This document shows, piece after piece, positions 9,001-16,381 of a stretch of DNA of 64,000 nt. The notes beneath the pieces were generated by a model, which saw only the letters and a program-made list of their open reading frames with translations, was not told the DNA's origin and ran no database searches. Made by a program: the position numbers and the translations under genes. Each line of letters starts with the position of its first letter. Position 1 is the first letter of the stretch. This DNA is from Pontiellaceae bacterium B12227. GTDB lineage: Bacteria; Verrucomicrobiota; Kiritimatiellia; Kiritimatiellales; Pontiellaceae. The stretch lies in NCBI GenBank assembly GCA_029432775.1, contig JAROAZ010000003.1:124001-188000 (forward strand), written 5' to 3'.

Positions 9001-9409
9001 ACGGATTGCCTTCCCTGTTTTTAATGACCGAGGCCGCGCCAACGGCCTGCAGGACATTCCCGCCGACGAGGGTCGGTGTGCTCATGATATTCAGCGAAGG
9101 ATCGCACGGGAAGGCGGGCATACGCCGGCCGGCGGAGTTGGATTCTTCTTTGGAGAAGAGGCCGTAAAAAACGGTTTCATAGGAGACGCCGCGGGCATAG
9201 GCCAGCGCCCGGTCGCGGTAGTGCAGGTGCAGCCAGTCGCCCTCGATGAGATGCGGGGCAAGGGCCGCAGAGGCTTCGTGTCCAGAGGACGGGATATAGA
9301 AAAAGACCTCTCCACGTTGGGCGGCGGCCGACTGCAATTGGTCGGTATAGCGCGAGGCAACCATGGGGCGGTACAGTTCGAGCAGTTGTGCTGCAGAAGG
9401 TATATTCAT
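6080..9409 (-). CDS. Four-part fusion: 2-oxoacid dehydrogenase E1alpha-E1beta, lipoyl domain, KAS III
   Basis: One uninterrupted 1109-residue frame. Residues 1-320 are a thiamine-diphosphate E1alpha (SVGDGATQQGDFYEA near 141, then EDNRFAL). Residues 325-655 are E1beta (MREALKNRL, GVATGQALAGANPVAFMQF, DLRTIFPWD, VHEDNQTAGMGGEIA). Residues 670-748 are a biotinyl/lipoyl domain with the acceptor lysine in EADKASMD (K713). A low-complexity linker (755-788) leads to residues 789-1109, a FabH-type KAS III with the full triad: Cys905 (VNAACSGYMYAL), His1037 (VPHQAN) and Asn1067 (YGNTSSN). E1 decarboxylates a 2-oxoacid, probably branched-chain, and acylates lipoamide; KAS III starts fatty-acid chains by condensing an acyl group with malonyl-ACP. 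There is no E2 acyltransferase or E3 domain or neighbour. I infer direct hand-over of the acyl group to KAS III. Confidence 0.9.
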   Translation of the reverse strand: MNIPSAAQLLELYRPMVASRYTDQLQSAAAQRGEVFFYIPSSGHEASAALAPHLIEGDWLHLHYRDRALAYARGVSYETVFYGLFSKEESNSAGRRMPAFPCDPSLNIMSTPTLVGGNVLQAVGAASVIKNREGNPFVLVSVGDGATQQGDFYEAVGEAVRSNLPVLFLIEDNRFALSTITKGNTFYSLPDGESDSFYGLPIHRVDGSDAVPTFGKFEEVVSNLRKTRGPQIVVFNVERLESHTNADDQSMYRTEADLKNAMENADPCAKLRDYMLANGVEAAAVQAVEDDVKEKVDAAFHLSRSGTTPKAALTAKKALPEPREEYLGTAENRELSMLEAMREALKNRLSNDRKTILHGQDIEDPKGDVFGLTRGLSQTFPEQVNNAPLAENTILGVATGQALAGANPVAFMQFADFMPVAYSHILSEIGAMYWRTNGQWETPVLIMSIAGGYRPGLGPYHAQTMESICAHVPGVDVFMPSTAADAAGLLNAIAEAGRPSIFLFPKSLINDRSNTTSADIDKQYVPIGKARVARVGQDITLVSWGSCMPVVERTAEALKEIGLNAEIIDLRTIFPWDEETVLASAKKTGKLIVVHEDNQTAGMGGEIAAAIAEKAGSEVQVARVTRPDTYIPYDFSCQIEVLPSFKGTLEKCCGMLDIDIHWEKPVEEEAGTVIVKAIGSSPSDETINVANLLVSEGDEIAEGDLIASVEADKASMDITSPVSGTISEIMVAEGDTLTVGTPMLKIASDEAAQLKPITKEDPGTPIMERRRSTEVQSAPTSNLMPKTSNSIYISNITTVLGSRHLTNDELLQGHGEWDSEAIRKRTGIENRYWIDGDENVLTLAVDATKKLLEKENLHISDIGAIICSTGTPMAMTPSLACKVLHKLSPEKGEVLMQAHDVNAACSGYMYALQSAFDFLTNAPEKKVIVITAETLSPMVNHDDQKTMALFGDAATASLVSCEKRTGNIGVKLNRPFLSATGVEDKVLYVPNMGSGEVIEMEGLTVFKLAVRKMIDVLDNACKERGITVEDLDKIVPHQANERIIEAIRKTIHCPPEKMFNHIRKYGNTSSNTIPIALTELIPEMDSGSKTGLTAFGGGFTFGAAVIEKV

Positions 9410-9548
9410 GAAATTGGTGCTTTCTAATTGAACGAAAATAGTACGAAAGGCGGTGGATAAGGTCTATTCGTAAATTGGACAATCTCTAACCTTTGACTCT
9501 GGACTTAATGCCGGATATGTTGTCTCTTGCTAAGTTGTTTGCAGCACT

Positions 9549-11831
9549 ATGAAAAAGAGAAACGTAGATCTAGTATGCGATATCGCCGAATTGATATCGC
9601 TGGCCGAAGAAGGTCAGGCTCGTAAGGAATTACTACAGAAAGTGGTAATTTCCGTGGCGGGGCATATGCATGCCGATGTCTGCTCGATCTATATTTATGA
9701 AGAGGAAAGTAAGAAGCTGACGCTCCGGGCCACACAGGGGCTGGATCCTGCCGCCATCGGGACGGTCTCTCTTTCACTTGGCGAGGGAATCACCGGGCGC
9801 GCGGTGCGCGAGTTGCGTCCGATCTGTGTTGGAACTGCTTCCAAGAGTTCTTCTTACAGGTTTTTTCCGGGCATTCATGAAGAGGACTATGAGGCCTTTC
9901 TGGCGGTTCCGATTCTGCGCGGGCTGCGTCGGATCGGTGCGCTCGTTGTTCAGGCCGGCGAGGCAAACTATTTTACCCCCAACGATGTAAAGGCGCTGCG
10001 CGCCATTGCGGCCCAGCTGGCCACGATGATCGAAAATGTGCAGTTGCTCAGCGAAGCTCGAGAAGAAGCCTCCGCGACAGCCGCCGCCTTGCCGTCCATG
10101 AAAAAGGTGGTTACGGAGAGCATTATTCGGGGTCGTTCGGCCAGCACCGGTACTGCTCGGGGCAGGGCAAACACGCTTGATTCGGTCAATAAAGAGGCGT
10201 GTATTCTGCCGGATCCGGATGCAATACCGCATACAGCGGAGGATTTTGACAAGGCGGTGGAGAAAACCGCGGATCAAATCAACTCACTCCAGCTGCAGAT
10301 GAGTGAAGACCTGGCGGATGTTGCAGTACTTATTTTCAGCGCCCATCTGCTGATTCTCGAAGACGAGCAGTTTACGGGTCGAATTTCGAACCTGATCCAG
10401 ACCGGCACCGAGGCGGTGAAGGCTATCGCCACCGTGGTGAATGAATATGTGGATGTGTTCTCCAAGAGCAAAATGCCGCTCATTCGTGAAAAAGTGCTCG
10501 ATGTGAAAGATCTGGGCAATCGCCTGACGCGTAACCTGCTGAATGAAGAGTCCGATACATGCGATTACCGTGGACAGATCATTATTGCTCACGAGCTCCT
10601 GCCCTCCGACATTCTGAAGCTGTCTGCTGAAAACGTGGAAGGCTTCATTGTGAGCAGCGGGGTTACTTCCCATAACGCTATCATTTCCCGTTCGCTGGGT
10701 ATTCCGATGGTGGCCATCAGCCGCGAACAGGCCGACAGCATTCCCGATGATGAGGAAATGCTGATGGATGCCGAGCAGGGGATTATTTACCTGCAGCCGG
10801 GTGACGAAGTGTATGCCAAATACCGCGAGCTCGATTCGGCCTGGAAGGTGCTGCACGATGCCTCTGATATGAAGGAAAAGACGCTTACCAAATGCGGTGA
10901 GCGCGTCCAGATTTATGCCAATATCAATCTGCTCAGCGATCTGAAACCCGCACGGGAATTTAAGGTCGAAGGCGTGGGGCTCTACCGTTCGGAGTTCCCG
11001 TTTATTGTGCGGAACGACTTCCCGACCGAGGAAGAGCAGTATGTGATTTATAAAAAACTCGTCGACCAGATGGACGGCCGCATGGTGACCTTCCGGACGT
11101 TGGATATCGGCGGCGATAAAATGCTCTCCTATTATTCCAACGTGAACGAAGCCAACCCTTTCCTGGGAATGCGGGCGATTCGCTTCTCGCTGCAGAATAA
11201 AGACATCTTCATACAGCAGCTGCGTGCGTTTTTGCGTGCCGGTGCCGATGCGGACACGCGGATTATGTTCCCGCTGGTCTCGTCGGTTGATGATTTTGTT
11301 GAAGCGCGCGATATTGTTTACGATTGTATGCAAAAACTGGATTCTGAAGGTATTTCCTATAATCCGAAAACCAAACTCGGTGTCATGATGGAGCTGCCTT
11401 CAGCGGTGGAAGTGGTGGACGAGTTGGCAATGGAGGCGGACTTCCTTTCGATCGGTTCGAACGATCTCATTCAGTATATGCTGGCTGTTGACCGGACCAA
11501 TGAAATGGTTTCCAAGCTCTATCTGGCCCACCACCCGGCGATTCTGCGGGCGATTAACCGTATTGTTGCGGCCGGGCTGATGCATAAAAAAGATGTATCC
11601 ATTTGCGGTGATCTCTCAGCTGATCCACGTATGCTTCCCTTCCTTTTGGGGGTCGGGCTGAAGAAGTTCAGTATCGACAGTGTTAATGCACCAACGGTTC
11701 AGCGACTGGTGAACAGTATGGATATTGCTGAAGCAGAGCGCATTGCAAACTGCATGCTCGATTTCGGTCGCATCAGCGAGGTGGAAGCATTTCTGGCTGA
11801 CCAGAATCTTGCGTCTGAAATCGAAGCCTGA
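9549..11831 (+). CDS. ptsP: GAF-domain phosphoenolpyruvate-protein phosphotransferase (EI-Ntr type)
   Basis: 760 residues. An N-terminal GAF domain (about 15-165; GEGITGRAVRELRP, FLAVPILRG) precedes the enzyme I module: an N-terminal phosphorylation domain, the phosphohistidine swivel with the active His in SGVTSHNAIISRSLGIP (about residue 379) and a PEP-binding TIM barrel (GVGLYRSEFPF, TLDIGGDKM, SIGSNDLIQYML) ending near the catalytic Cys in DVSICGDLS. This is the nitrogen-related PtsP architecture, which passes phosphate from PEP to an NPr/HPr protein in the cytoplasm. The amt-glnK operon follows, in keeping with nitrogen regulation. No HPr gene is in the window. Confidence 0.93.
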   Translation: MKKRNVDLVCDIAELISLAEEGQARKELLQKVVISVAGHMHADVCSIYIYEEESKKLTLRATQGLDPAAIGTVSLSLGEGITGRAVRELRPICVGTASKSSSYRFFPGIHEEDYEAFLAVPILRGLRRIGALVVQAGEANYFTPNDVKALRAIAAQLATMIENVQLLSEAREEASATAAALPSMKKVVTESIIRGRSASTGTARGRANTLDSVNKEACILPDPDAIPHTAEDFDKAVEKTADQINSLQLQMSEDLADVAVLIFSAHLLILEDEQFTGRISNLIQTGTEAVKAIATVVNEYVDVFSKSKMPLIREKVLDVKDLGNRLTRNLLNEESDTCDYRGQIIIAHELLPSDILKLSAENVEGFIVSSGVTSHNAIISRSLGIPMVAISREQADSIPDDEEMLMDAEQGIIYLQPGDEVYAKYRELDSAWKVLHDASDMKEKTLTKCGERVQIYANINLLSDLKPAREFKVEGVGLYRSEFPFIVRNDFPTEEEQYVIYKKLVDQMDGRMVTFRTLDIGGDKMLSYYSNVNEANPFLGMRAIRFSLQNKDIFIQQLRAFLRAGADADTRIMFPLVSSVDDFVEARDIVYDCMQKLDSEGISYNPKTKLGVMMELPSAVEVVDELAMEADFLSIGSNDLIQYMLAVDRTNEMVSKLYLAHHPAILRAINRIVAAGLMHKKDVSICGDLSADPRMLPFLLGVGLKKFSIDSVNAPTVQRLVNSMDIAEAERIANCMLDFGRISEVEAFLADQNLASEIEA

Positions 11832-11841
11832 TTTCAGGAAG

Positions 11842-11856
11842 TTCCAATGCCTGGAA
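11842..11856. repeat. 15-bp dyad copy after ptsP
   Basis: TTCCAATGCCTGGAA begins 10 nt after the ptsP stop codon. It is one of several family copies placed just behind a gene. Confidence 0.8.
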
Positions 11857-11996
11857 AACAAAGCCCTTAACTATTCGACAAAAATGTTTATTTTTATTGA
11901 TTAGCGACATAAATGTCTTTTAAGTCCGGCCTAATGGATTTGGAATGAATTGTGTTAAGCTCTCCAATGCAACTGGATATAGATATTAAACTCCGG

Positions 11997-12012
11997 TGGC
12001 ACACCTCATGCA
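11997..12012 (+). promoter_or_regulatory. Sigma54-type (-24/-12) promoter of amt-glnK
   Basis: TGGCACACCTCATGCA carries the invariant GG and GC with exact N10 spacing; only the first T of the -12 TTGC box is changed. The amt start is at 12080, giving a leader of roughly 55 nt. Sigma54 control of amt-glnK by NtrC-like activators is well known. I saw no convincing enhancer site upstream. Confidence 0.75.
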
Positions 12013-12079
12013 AAAGATCTCCTCAATCGACCGCGTTTGGTCCGATGAAAAAATGTTTAAATCACATGGAGGATGCAAA

Positions 12080-13426
12080 ATGAATAAATTAAAGAAAATC
12101 GCGATGCTTTCGCTCGCGCTTTGTGCTGTCGCCCTGCCGATGGCCACCATGGCGGAGGAAGCTGCGCAAGTTACTGCAGCAGACGCTCAGGCCGCCGCTG
12201 ATAATGCCCTGTTCACCGTGAACAACGTTTGGATGATGGTTGCCACCTTCCTCGTGTTCATTATGCACTTGGGATTTGCGATGGTGGAAACCGGACTGAC
12301 CCGTGCAAAAAATACCGTAAACATTCTGTTTAAAAATACCGCGATTGTCGCGATTGGTCTGCTGACCTACACGCTGATCGGTTTCAACCTGATGTATCCG
12401 GGCTTTGCTGAAGGCTCTGCCGGATTCTTCGGTTTTGCCGGCTTCGGTGTTGGTTCGCCTGAAGGCGCAGCCGGTCTGATCGACTACGCCGGCGGATCCT
12501 ACACCTACTGGACCGACTTCCTGTTCCAGGGCATGTTTGCCGCAACAGCGGCCACCATTGTTTCCGGTGCGGTTGCCGAGCGTGTTAAACTCGGCCCGTT
12601 CCTGATCTTCTGCACGATCTACGTGGCCATCATCTACCCATGGGTTGGTTCCTGGAAATGGGGCGGCGGCTGGTTGGATGCTAAAGGCTTCTACGATTTC
12701 GCCGGTTCCACACTCGTTCACTCCGTTGGCGGATGGGGCGCATTGGCTGGTATCATTGTAATCGGCCCGCGTCTGGGCAAATATGTCGGTGGAAAAGTTA
12801 AAGGGATCATGGGGCACAACATGCCGCTGCTCACCATCGGTGCTTTCCTGCTCTGGTTGGGTTGGTTCGGTTTCAACGGCGGTTCTGTACTGTCTGCTGA
12901 TCCGGGGCTTGTATCCTACGTGCTCGTTACCACCTCCCTCGCTGCAGCAGCCGGAATCATCGGTTCCATGGCCGCTTCCTGGATCATCCAGAAACAGCCC
13001 GACCTCTCTATGGTGCTCAACGGCGCCCTGGCCGGCCTGGTGGGTATCACGGCCGGTGCCGATGTGGTTTCCGTTACCTCATCTATCATCATCGGTCTGG
13101 TCTGCGGTGCTGTTGCGGTTGTTTCCGTAATGACCTTCGATCGCCTGAAGCTCGACGATCCAGTTGGTGCCACCACCGTCCATCTGGTCTGCGGTATCCT
13201 CGGTACATTGTTTGTGGCGCTTAGCCCGGATCACACGATCGGTCCGCAGTTGCTGGGTGTTGTTTCCTACGCTGCTGTATGTTTCCCGGCCGCTCTGATT
13301 ATCTTCCTGATTCTGAAGTTCACTGTGGGAATCCGCGTGAGCAAAGAAGAGGAACTCAAGGGGCTCGACCTCGGCGAACACGGTATGGAAGCATATCACG
13401 GCTTCCAGTTCTTCACGAATGTGTAA
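12080..13426 (+). CDS. amt: Ammonium transporter Amt
   Basis: 448 residues beginning with a signal peptide (MNKLKKIAMLSLALCAVALP to about residue 24) after ribosome site CATGGAGGATGC. The ORF extends upstream, but that part includes the promoter. The rest is the 11-helix Amt/Rh fold: MVATFLVFIMHLGFAMVETGL, DFLFQGMFAATAATIVSGAVAER, STLVHSVGGWGALAG (pore histidine) and WFGFNGGS, with the second pore histidine in TTVHLVCGILGT. It conducts ammonium across the inner membrane and is gated by the PII protein encoded next. The intergenic stretch to glnK has a large inverted repeat. Confidence 0.96.
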   Translation: MNKLKKIAMLSLALCAVALPMATMAEEAAQVTAADAQAAADNALFTVNNVWMMVATFLVFIMHLGFAMVETGLTRAKNTVNILFKNTAIVAIGLLTYTLIGFNLMYPGFAEGSAGFFGFAGFGVGSPEGAAGLIDYAGGSYTYWTDFLFQGMFAATAATIVSGAVAERVKLGPFLIFCTIYVAIIYPWVGSWKWGGGWLDAKGFYDFAGSTLVHSVGGWGALAGIIVIGPRLGKYVGGKVKGIMGHNMPLLTIGAFLLWLGWFGFNGGSVLSADPGLVSYVLVTTSLAAAAGIIGSMAASWIIQKQPDLSMVLNGALAGLVGITAGADVVSVTSSIIIGLVCGAVAVVSVMTFDRLKLDDPVGATTVHLVCGILGTLFVALSPDHTIGPQLLGVVSYAAVCFPAALIIFLILKFTVGIRVSKEEELKGLDLGEHGMEAYHGFQFFTNV

Positions 13427-13440
13427 CAGAGTTTTAGGGA

Positions 13441-13506
13441 TTAGGTTTTAAGTGTTAAGTACGATAGAAATAGATGCTGCTTAAAACCTAACCACTTAAA
13501 ACCTAA
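13441..13506. repeat. Inverted repeat between amt and glnK
   Basis: TTAGGTTTTAAGTG (13441-13454) is matched exactly by CACTTAAAACCTAA (13493-13506), separated by 38 bp, with further partial copies of CTTAAAACCTAA around it. It could form an mRNA hairpin that separates amt and glnK expression. Similar AT-rich TTAAG/TTTTAG text recurs at about 7038-7066 and 59785-59812. Confidence 0.6.
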
Positions 13507-13532
13507 AACTTAATGACGAAGGAGTTTATAAA

Positions 13533-13874
13533 ATGAAACTGATTATTGCATACATTCAGCCCGAAGCACTCAACGAAGTGAAGCAGTCGCTTTACGACGC
13601 GGAGGTCTACAAAATGTCCGTTACCAATGCCATGGGATGCGGTCAGCAGAAAGGCTATCATGAAACCTACCGCGGCGCGGATATTGAAGTGAACCTCCTC
13701 AAAAAGGTTCGCATCGAAATCGCCGTGAACGACCAGTACGTCGAGTCCACTACCGACGCGATCATTAAGGGTGCACGCAGCGGCAACATCGGAGACGGAA
13801 AAATATTCGTTCTCGATCTGCCGGAGTGCATCCGGATCCGTACGGGAGAAAAGGGGACTGAAGCAGTAGGCTAA
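13533..13874 (+). CDS. glnK: PII signal-transduction protein (GlnK-like) lacking Tyr51
   Basis: 113 residues, the normal PII length, with ribosome site GACGAAGGAG. Family signatures are [12 protein letters not shown] (T-loop start), [13 protein letters not shown] and IRIRTGE. PII trimers sense ATP/ADP and 2-oxoglutarate and plug Amt through the T-loop. Here the T-loop reads [10 protein letters not shown], so position 51, normally the uridylylated or adenylylated tyrosine, is isoleucine, and position 49, the phosphoserine of cyanobacteria, is alanine. This protein probably acts through ligand binding only. It is cotranscribed with amt and ends in a double hairpin terminator. Confidence 0.93.
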   Translation: MKLIIAYIQPEALNEVKQSLYDAEVYKMSVTNAMGCGQQKGYHETYRGADIEVNLLKKVRIEIAVNDQYVESTTDAIIKGARSGNIGDGKIFVLDLPECIRIRTGEKGTEAVG

Positions 13875-13894
13875 ACCCACAATCTCTCCTCCTA

Positions 13895-13956
13895 GCGCCT
13901 GGCCTCTCTCCAGGCGCGATGTACCCGACCGTCGCGAGACGGGCGGGTATTTTTTT
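13895..13956 (+). terminator. Double hairpin terminator after glnK
   Basis: The first hairpin pairs GCGCCTGG with CCAGGCGC (13895-13917). The second pairs TACCCGACCGTC with GACGGGCGGGTA around GCGA (one mismatch) and runs into TTTTTTT. Confidence 0.85.
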
Positions 13957-13972
13957 GCGGTCAACCAAGCTT

Positions 13973-16231
13973 CTATTGAGGCACAACGCGATAGAATCCT
14001 GCGGGAGAAGCCGTGTCTGTATCCTGTAGCAGAGCATTGCTGCCATCGCCCCAGAATGTATCGAGGTTGAACCACGATCCCTCTTTCAATGTGGCGGACT
14101 TTTGAAGCGTGTAGTTTGAATTCGCTTCCGTTTCCACGGCAAAGGAAAGCGTTCCGCTTGCCGGGTCATAGCTCGGCATCTCAACAATGGCCGGGTAGAC
14201 CATCGGAACATCGGGCGGGCTCAGAGTGAAGTTAATATCCGTCACGGTGTTCCCGGCTGCCACGGTAATGACGGTGGCCTGCGTGTTGGTGGTGGCATTC
14301 GGATACCATTGCGGCGGAATGTCCATATTATCGGGGATGAAGCGGACCTTATAGTTTCCGGGAGGGAGACTAGGGACCGTGTAGTTGGCCGAATAATCCC
14401 AGATATTCCGGGTAAAGGAAAGGGCACCGGTGGCGGCATCATAGAATTCCATAAAACCGCTGGCGCCATGGCCCATCATATCCCCTCCAAACTGAGCAAC
14501 ATGACCCTTGATCATACCGGTTGCCGGATCGTTTACGACGCGAAGCAGGCAGCCGTCCGAGAGGGAGACGCCGGCAACCGTTACACTGCTGCGGAGCATA
14601 AAGGTGCCGGGTTTCTGGTTTTCTGTGAGCGTGAATTCGTAGGTGTGGCTGCTGTTATCGCCGTTCCAATAACTGTCCTGGCTCACCCATCCCAGATCGG
14701 AGACCGAGAAGCTGTAGTACGTCATGGAAGCCGAGGCCAAACAGAACAGCTCGTTCGTTTCAGCCGGGCCGTTGCTCATAACGGAAGCAGTGCAGTGGTG
14801 CGTCTGTATGCTGGGATGGTCCGCGATGGTCGCATTCGCCGTAAAGGTCTGATTCTCACCACCGGGGAGCGTTGCCTTGATTTGAGCACTACCGGTTTTA
14901 TGTGGCAGCAGGTAAAGCGAGCCCCAGGGGGACGAGTCTTCAAAAATGTCAATATCGGTTGGGTTGTCGGAAGACCAGGTCATTTTTGGAATCAGATAGG
15001 TGATGTCATTTCCCAGGGTGTCGGTAATGCTGTAGGACGCCATTGCCGGTGTTTGGTTGGAAAAGGTGATTCCATCAAGGGAGGTTCCGTCGACTGCGCA
15101 GGTGATACTCGCGACTTCACGCACATCCACCCTGAATGTGGCAGTCCTTTGCGGACTGTTGGATTCTGTTGCAGTGAGCGTGAAGGTATGGATGCCCGGC
15201 GAGAGCCCGGTTGTGTCGAGGGTCAGCAACGAACCGCCCTCTCTGTAAACAGCATTGGGCGCAAAGTCAGCCAGCGGGGCTTCCGGAACGGAAAAACCGA
15301 TGCCGTCTGCGGTTGTGAATCCGCTTTTAAAGACCGCGTGGGCGGCCACTTCAATGAGCTGTCCCGGGGTTGCAATGGTCATTTCCGGGGAGACTTCCAC
15401 CATAAAGTGCGGGCTCGATATGAGAAGGTTCCGCTTTTCAATGGTACGACAGCCCTGAGTTTCAACCTCAACGTTTCCGCCTAAGCAAGCATCGGAAACA
15501 AGCACCTCAACCGTATCTTGATTCCAGGATTGAGTCGCCACGCCATTCGTGGTTCCGCCAATCTTTACGCTGCCGGTCTCCGAGCCGAAATTCCGGCCTT
15601 TAATCGTCAACAGTCCTCCGTAGACAATCGAATCTGGACTGAGTTTCTGAAGATGAGGCAGCGGGCCGGCGGTCAGGCCGGTCGAATCCAGACTGATGTT
15701 GTCGGCTCGAATACCCCAGACGTCCTCTTTTCTATTCAGTGAAATGCCGACAAGCCGCGAGGCATCCGCTGGAAATGTATAGAGCGTGCTGTACATCGCC
15801 ATGCTTCCTTCCGGAACGGTTGCGTTATCGGGGTTGATGATTTCAACCTGTTGGCGGTTTCCGCCCGAATCAAGATATTCCAAATTCAAAGCGATCGAGT
15901 GGCCATCGGCCACGGCCCATTCACATCCGAGGTCCAGGGATGCAGATACAGTTTGGTTTGCGATACCTTCAATGTTCAGCGTCTGACTGATGAGCGGACC
16001 GGTATAGTTCATGGTGTCGGGACTGCAGCTGATGGTTCCTCCGGGATGCTCATACGGGATCCACGAGCCCAGGGCATCTTCCACTCCCCAGTTTTCGAGA
16101 ATATGATCAAAGCCCCCGTTAACAACCAGCTCGGCGGCATTAGCGTTCATGGCCATAGAGGCTGCTGCGGCCATGGCCGAAGCGCGAATGTATTTCTTCC
16201 GCAATGACGATTTAGTATCGTGAGTTTTCAT
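13973..16231 (-). CDS. Large secreted Ig/IPT-domain protein of unknown function
   Basis: 752 residues starting at MKTHDTKSSLRKKYIRASAM after AAAGGTGGAAG; a GTG three codons earlier is less likely. A long signal peptide ends near NANAAELV. The mature protein begins with a carbohydrate-binding-like beta domain (LVVNGGFDHILENWGV) and continues with an IPT/TIG-type domain (about residues 190-270, GGLLTIKGRNFGSETGSVKIGG), cadherin/Ig-like segments and a carboxypeptidase-regulatory-like beta sandwich (about 600-690, VPSLPPGNYKVRFIP). It ends in FYRVVPQ, a tail seen on many exported Verrucomicrobia/Kiritimatiellota proteins. No catalytic motif is visible. Probably a cell-surface or adhesin-like protein. 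Confidence 0.75.
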   Translation of the reverse strand: MKTHDTKSSLRKKYIRASAMAAAASMAMNANAAELVVNGGFDHILENWGVEDALGSWIPYEHPGGTISCSPDTMNYTGPLISQTLNIEGIANQTVSASLDLGCEWAVADGHSIALNLEYLDSGGNRQQVEIINPDNATVPEGSMAMYSTLYTFPADASRLVGISLNRKEDVWGIRADNISLDSTGLTAGPLPHLQKLSPDSIVYGGLLTIKGRNFGSETGSVKIGGTTNGVATQSWNQDTVEVLVSDACLGGNVEVETQGCRTIEKRNLLISSPHFMVEVSPEMTIATPGQLIEVAAHAVFKSGFTTADGIGFSVPEAPLADFAPNAVYREGGSLLTLDTTGLSPGIHTFTLTATESNSPQRTATFRVDVREVASITCAVDGTSLDGITFSNQTPAMASYSITDTLGNDITYLIPKMTWSSDNPTDIDIFEDSSPWGSLYLLPHKTGSAQIKATLPGGENQTFTANATIADHPSIQTHHCTASVMSNGPAETNELFCLASASMTYYSFSVSDLGWVSQDSYWNGDNSSHTYEFTLTENQKPGTFMLRSSVTVAGVSLSDGCLLRVVNDPATGMIKGHVAQFGGDMMGHGASGFMEFYDAATGALSFTRNIWDYSANYTVPSLPPGNYKVRFIPDNMDIPPQWYPNATTNTQATVITVAAGNTVTDINFTLSPPDVPMVYPAIVEMPSYDPASGTLSFAVETEANSNYTLQKSATLKEGSWFNLDTFWGDGSNALLQDTDTASPAGFYRVVPQ

Positions 16232-16381
16232 ATCTTCCACCTTTCCTTGTTAAGGACGTTTAACGCGCCAACAAGTAAATGACCCCACAAATACTCTTGC
16301 TCGCATAAGGCATTTTAAAAGGGCGGTGATTAAGGTCAATATAATACCCTTATAATATCGGAGGTATATTGGAGAGGCTGG

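Noticed and set aside
8027..9427. Long plus-strand open frame (466 codons) opposite the E1alpha/E1beta part
   Set aside because: Antisense shadow; composition and lack of motifs argue against a gene, and the minus strand holds all E1 motifs.
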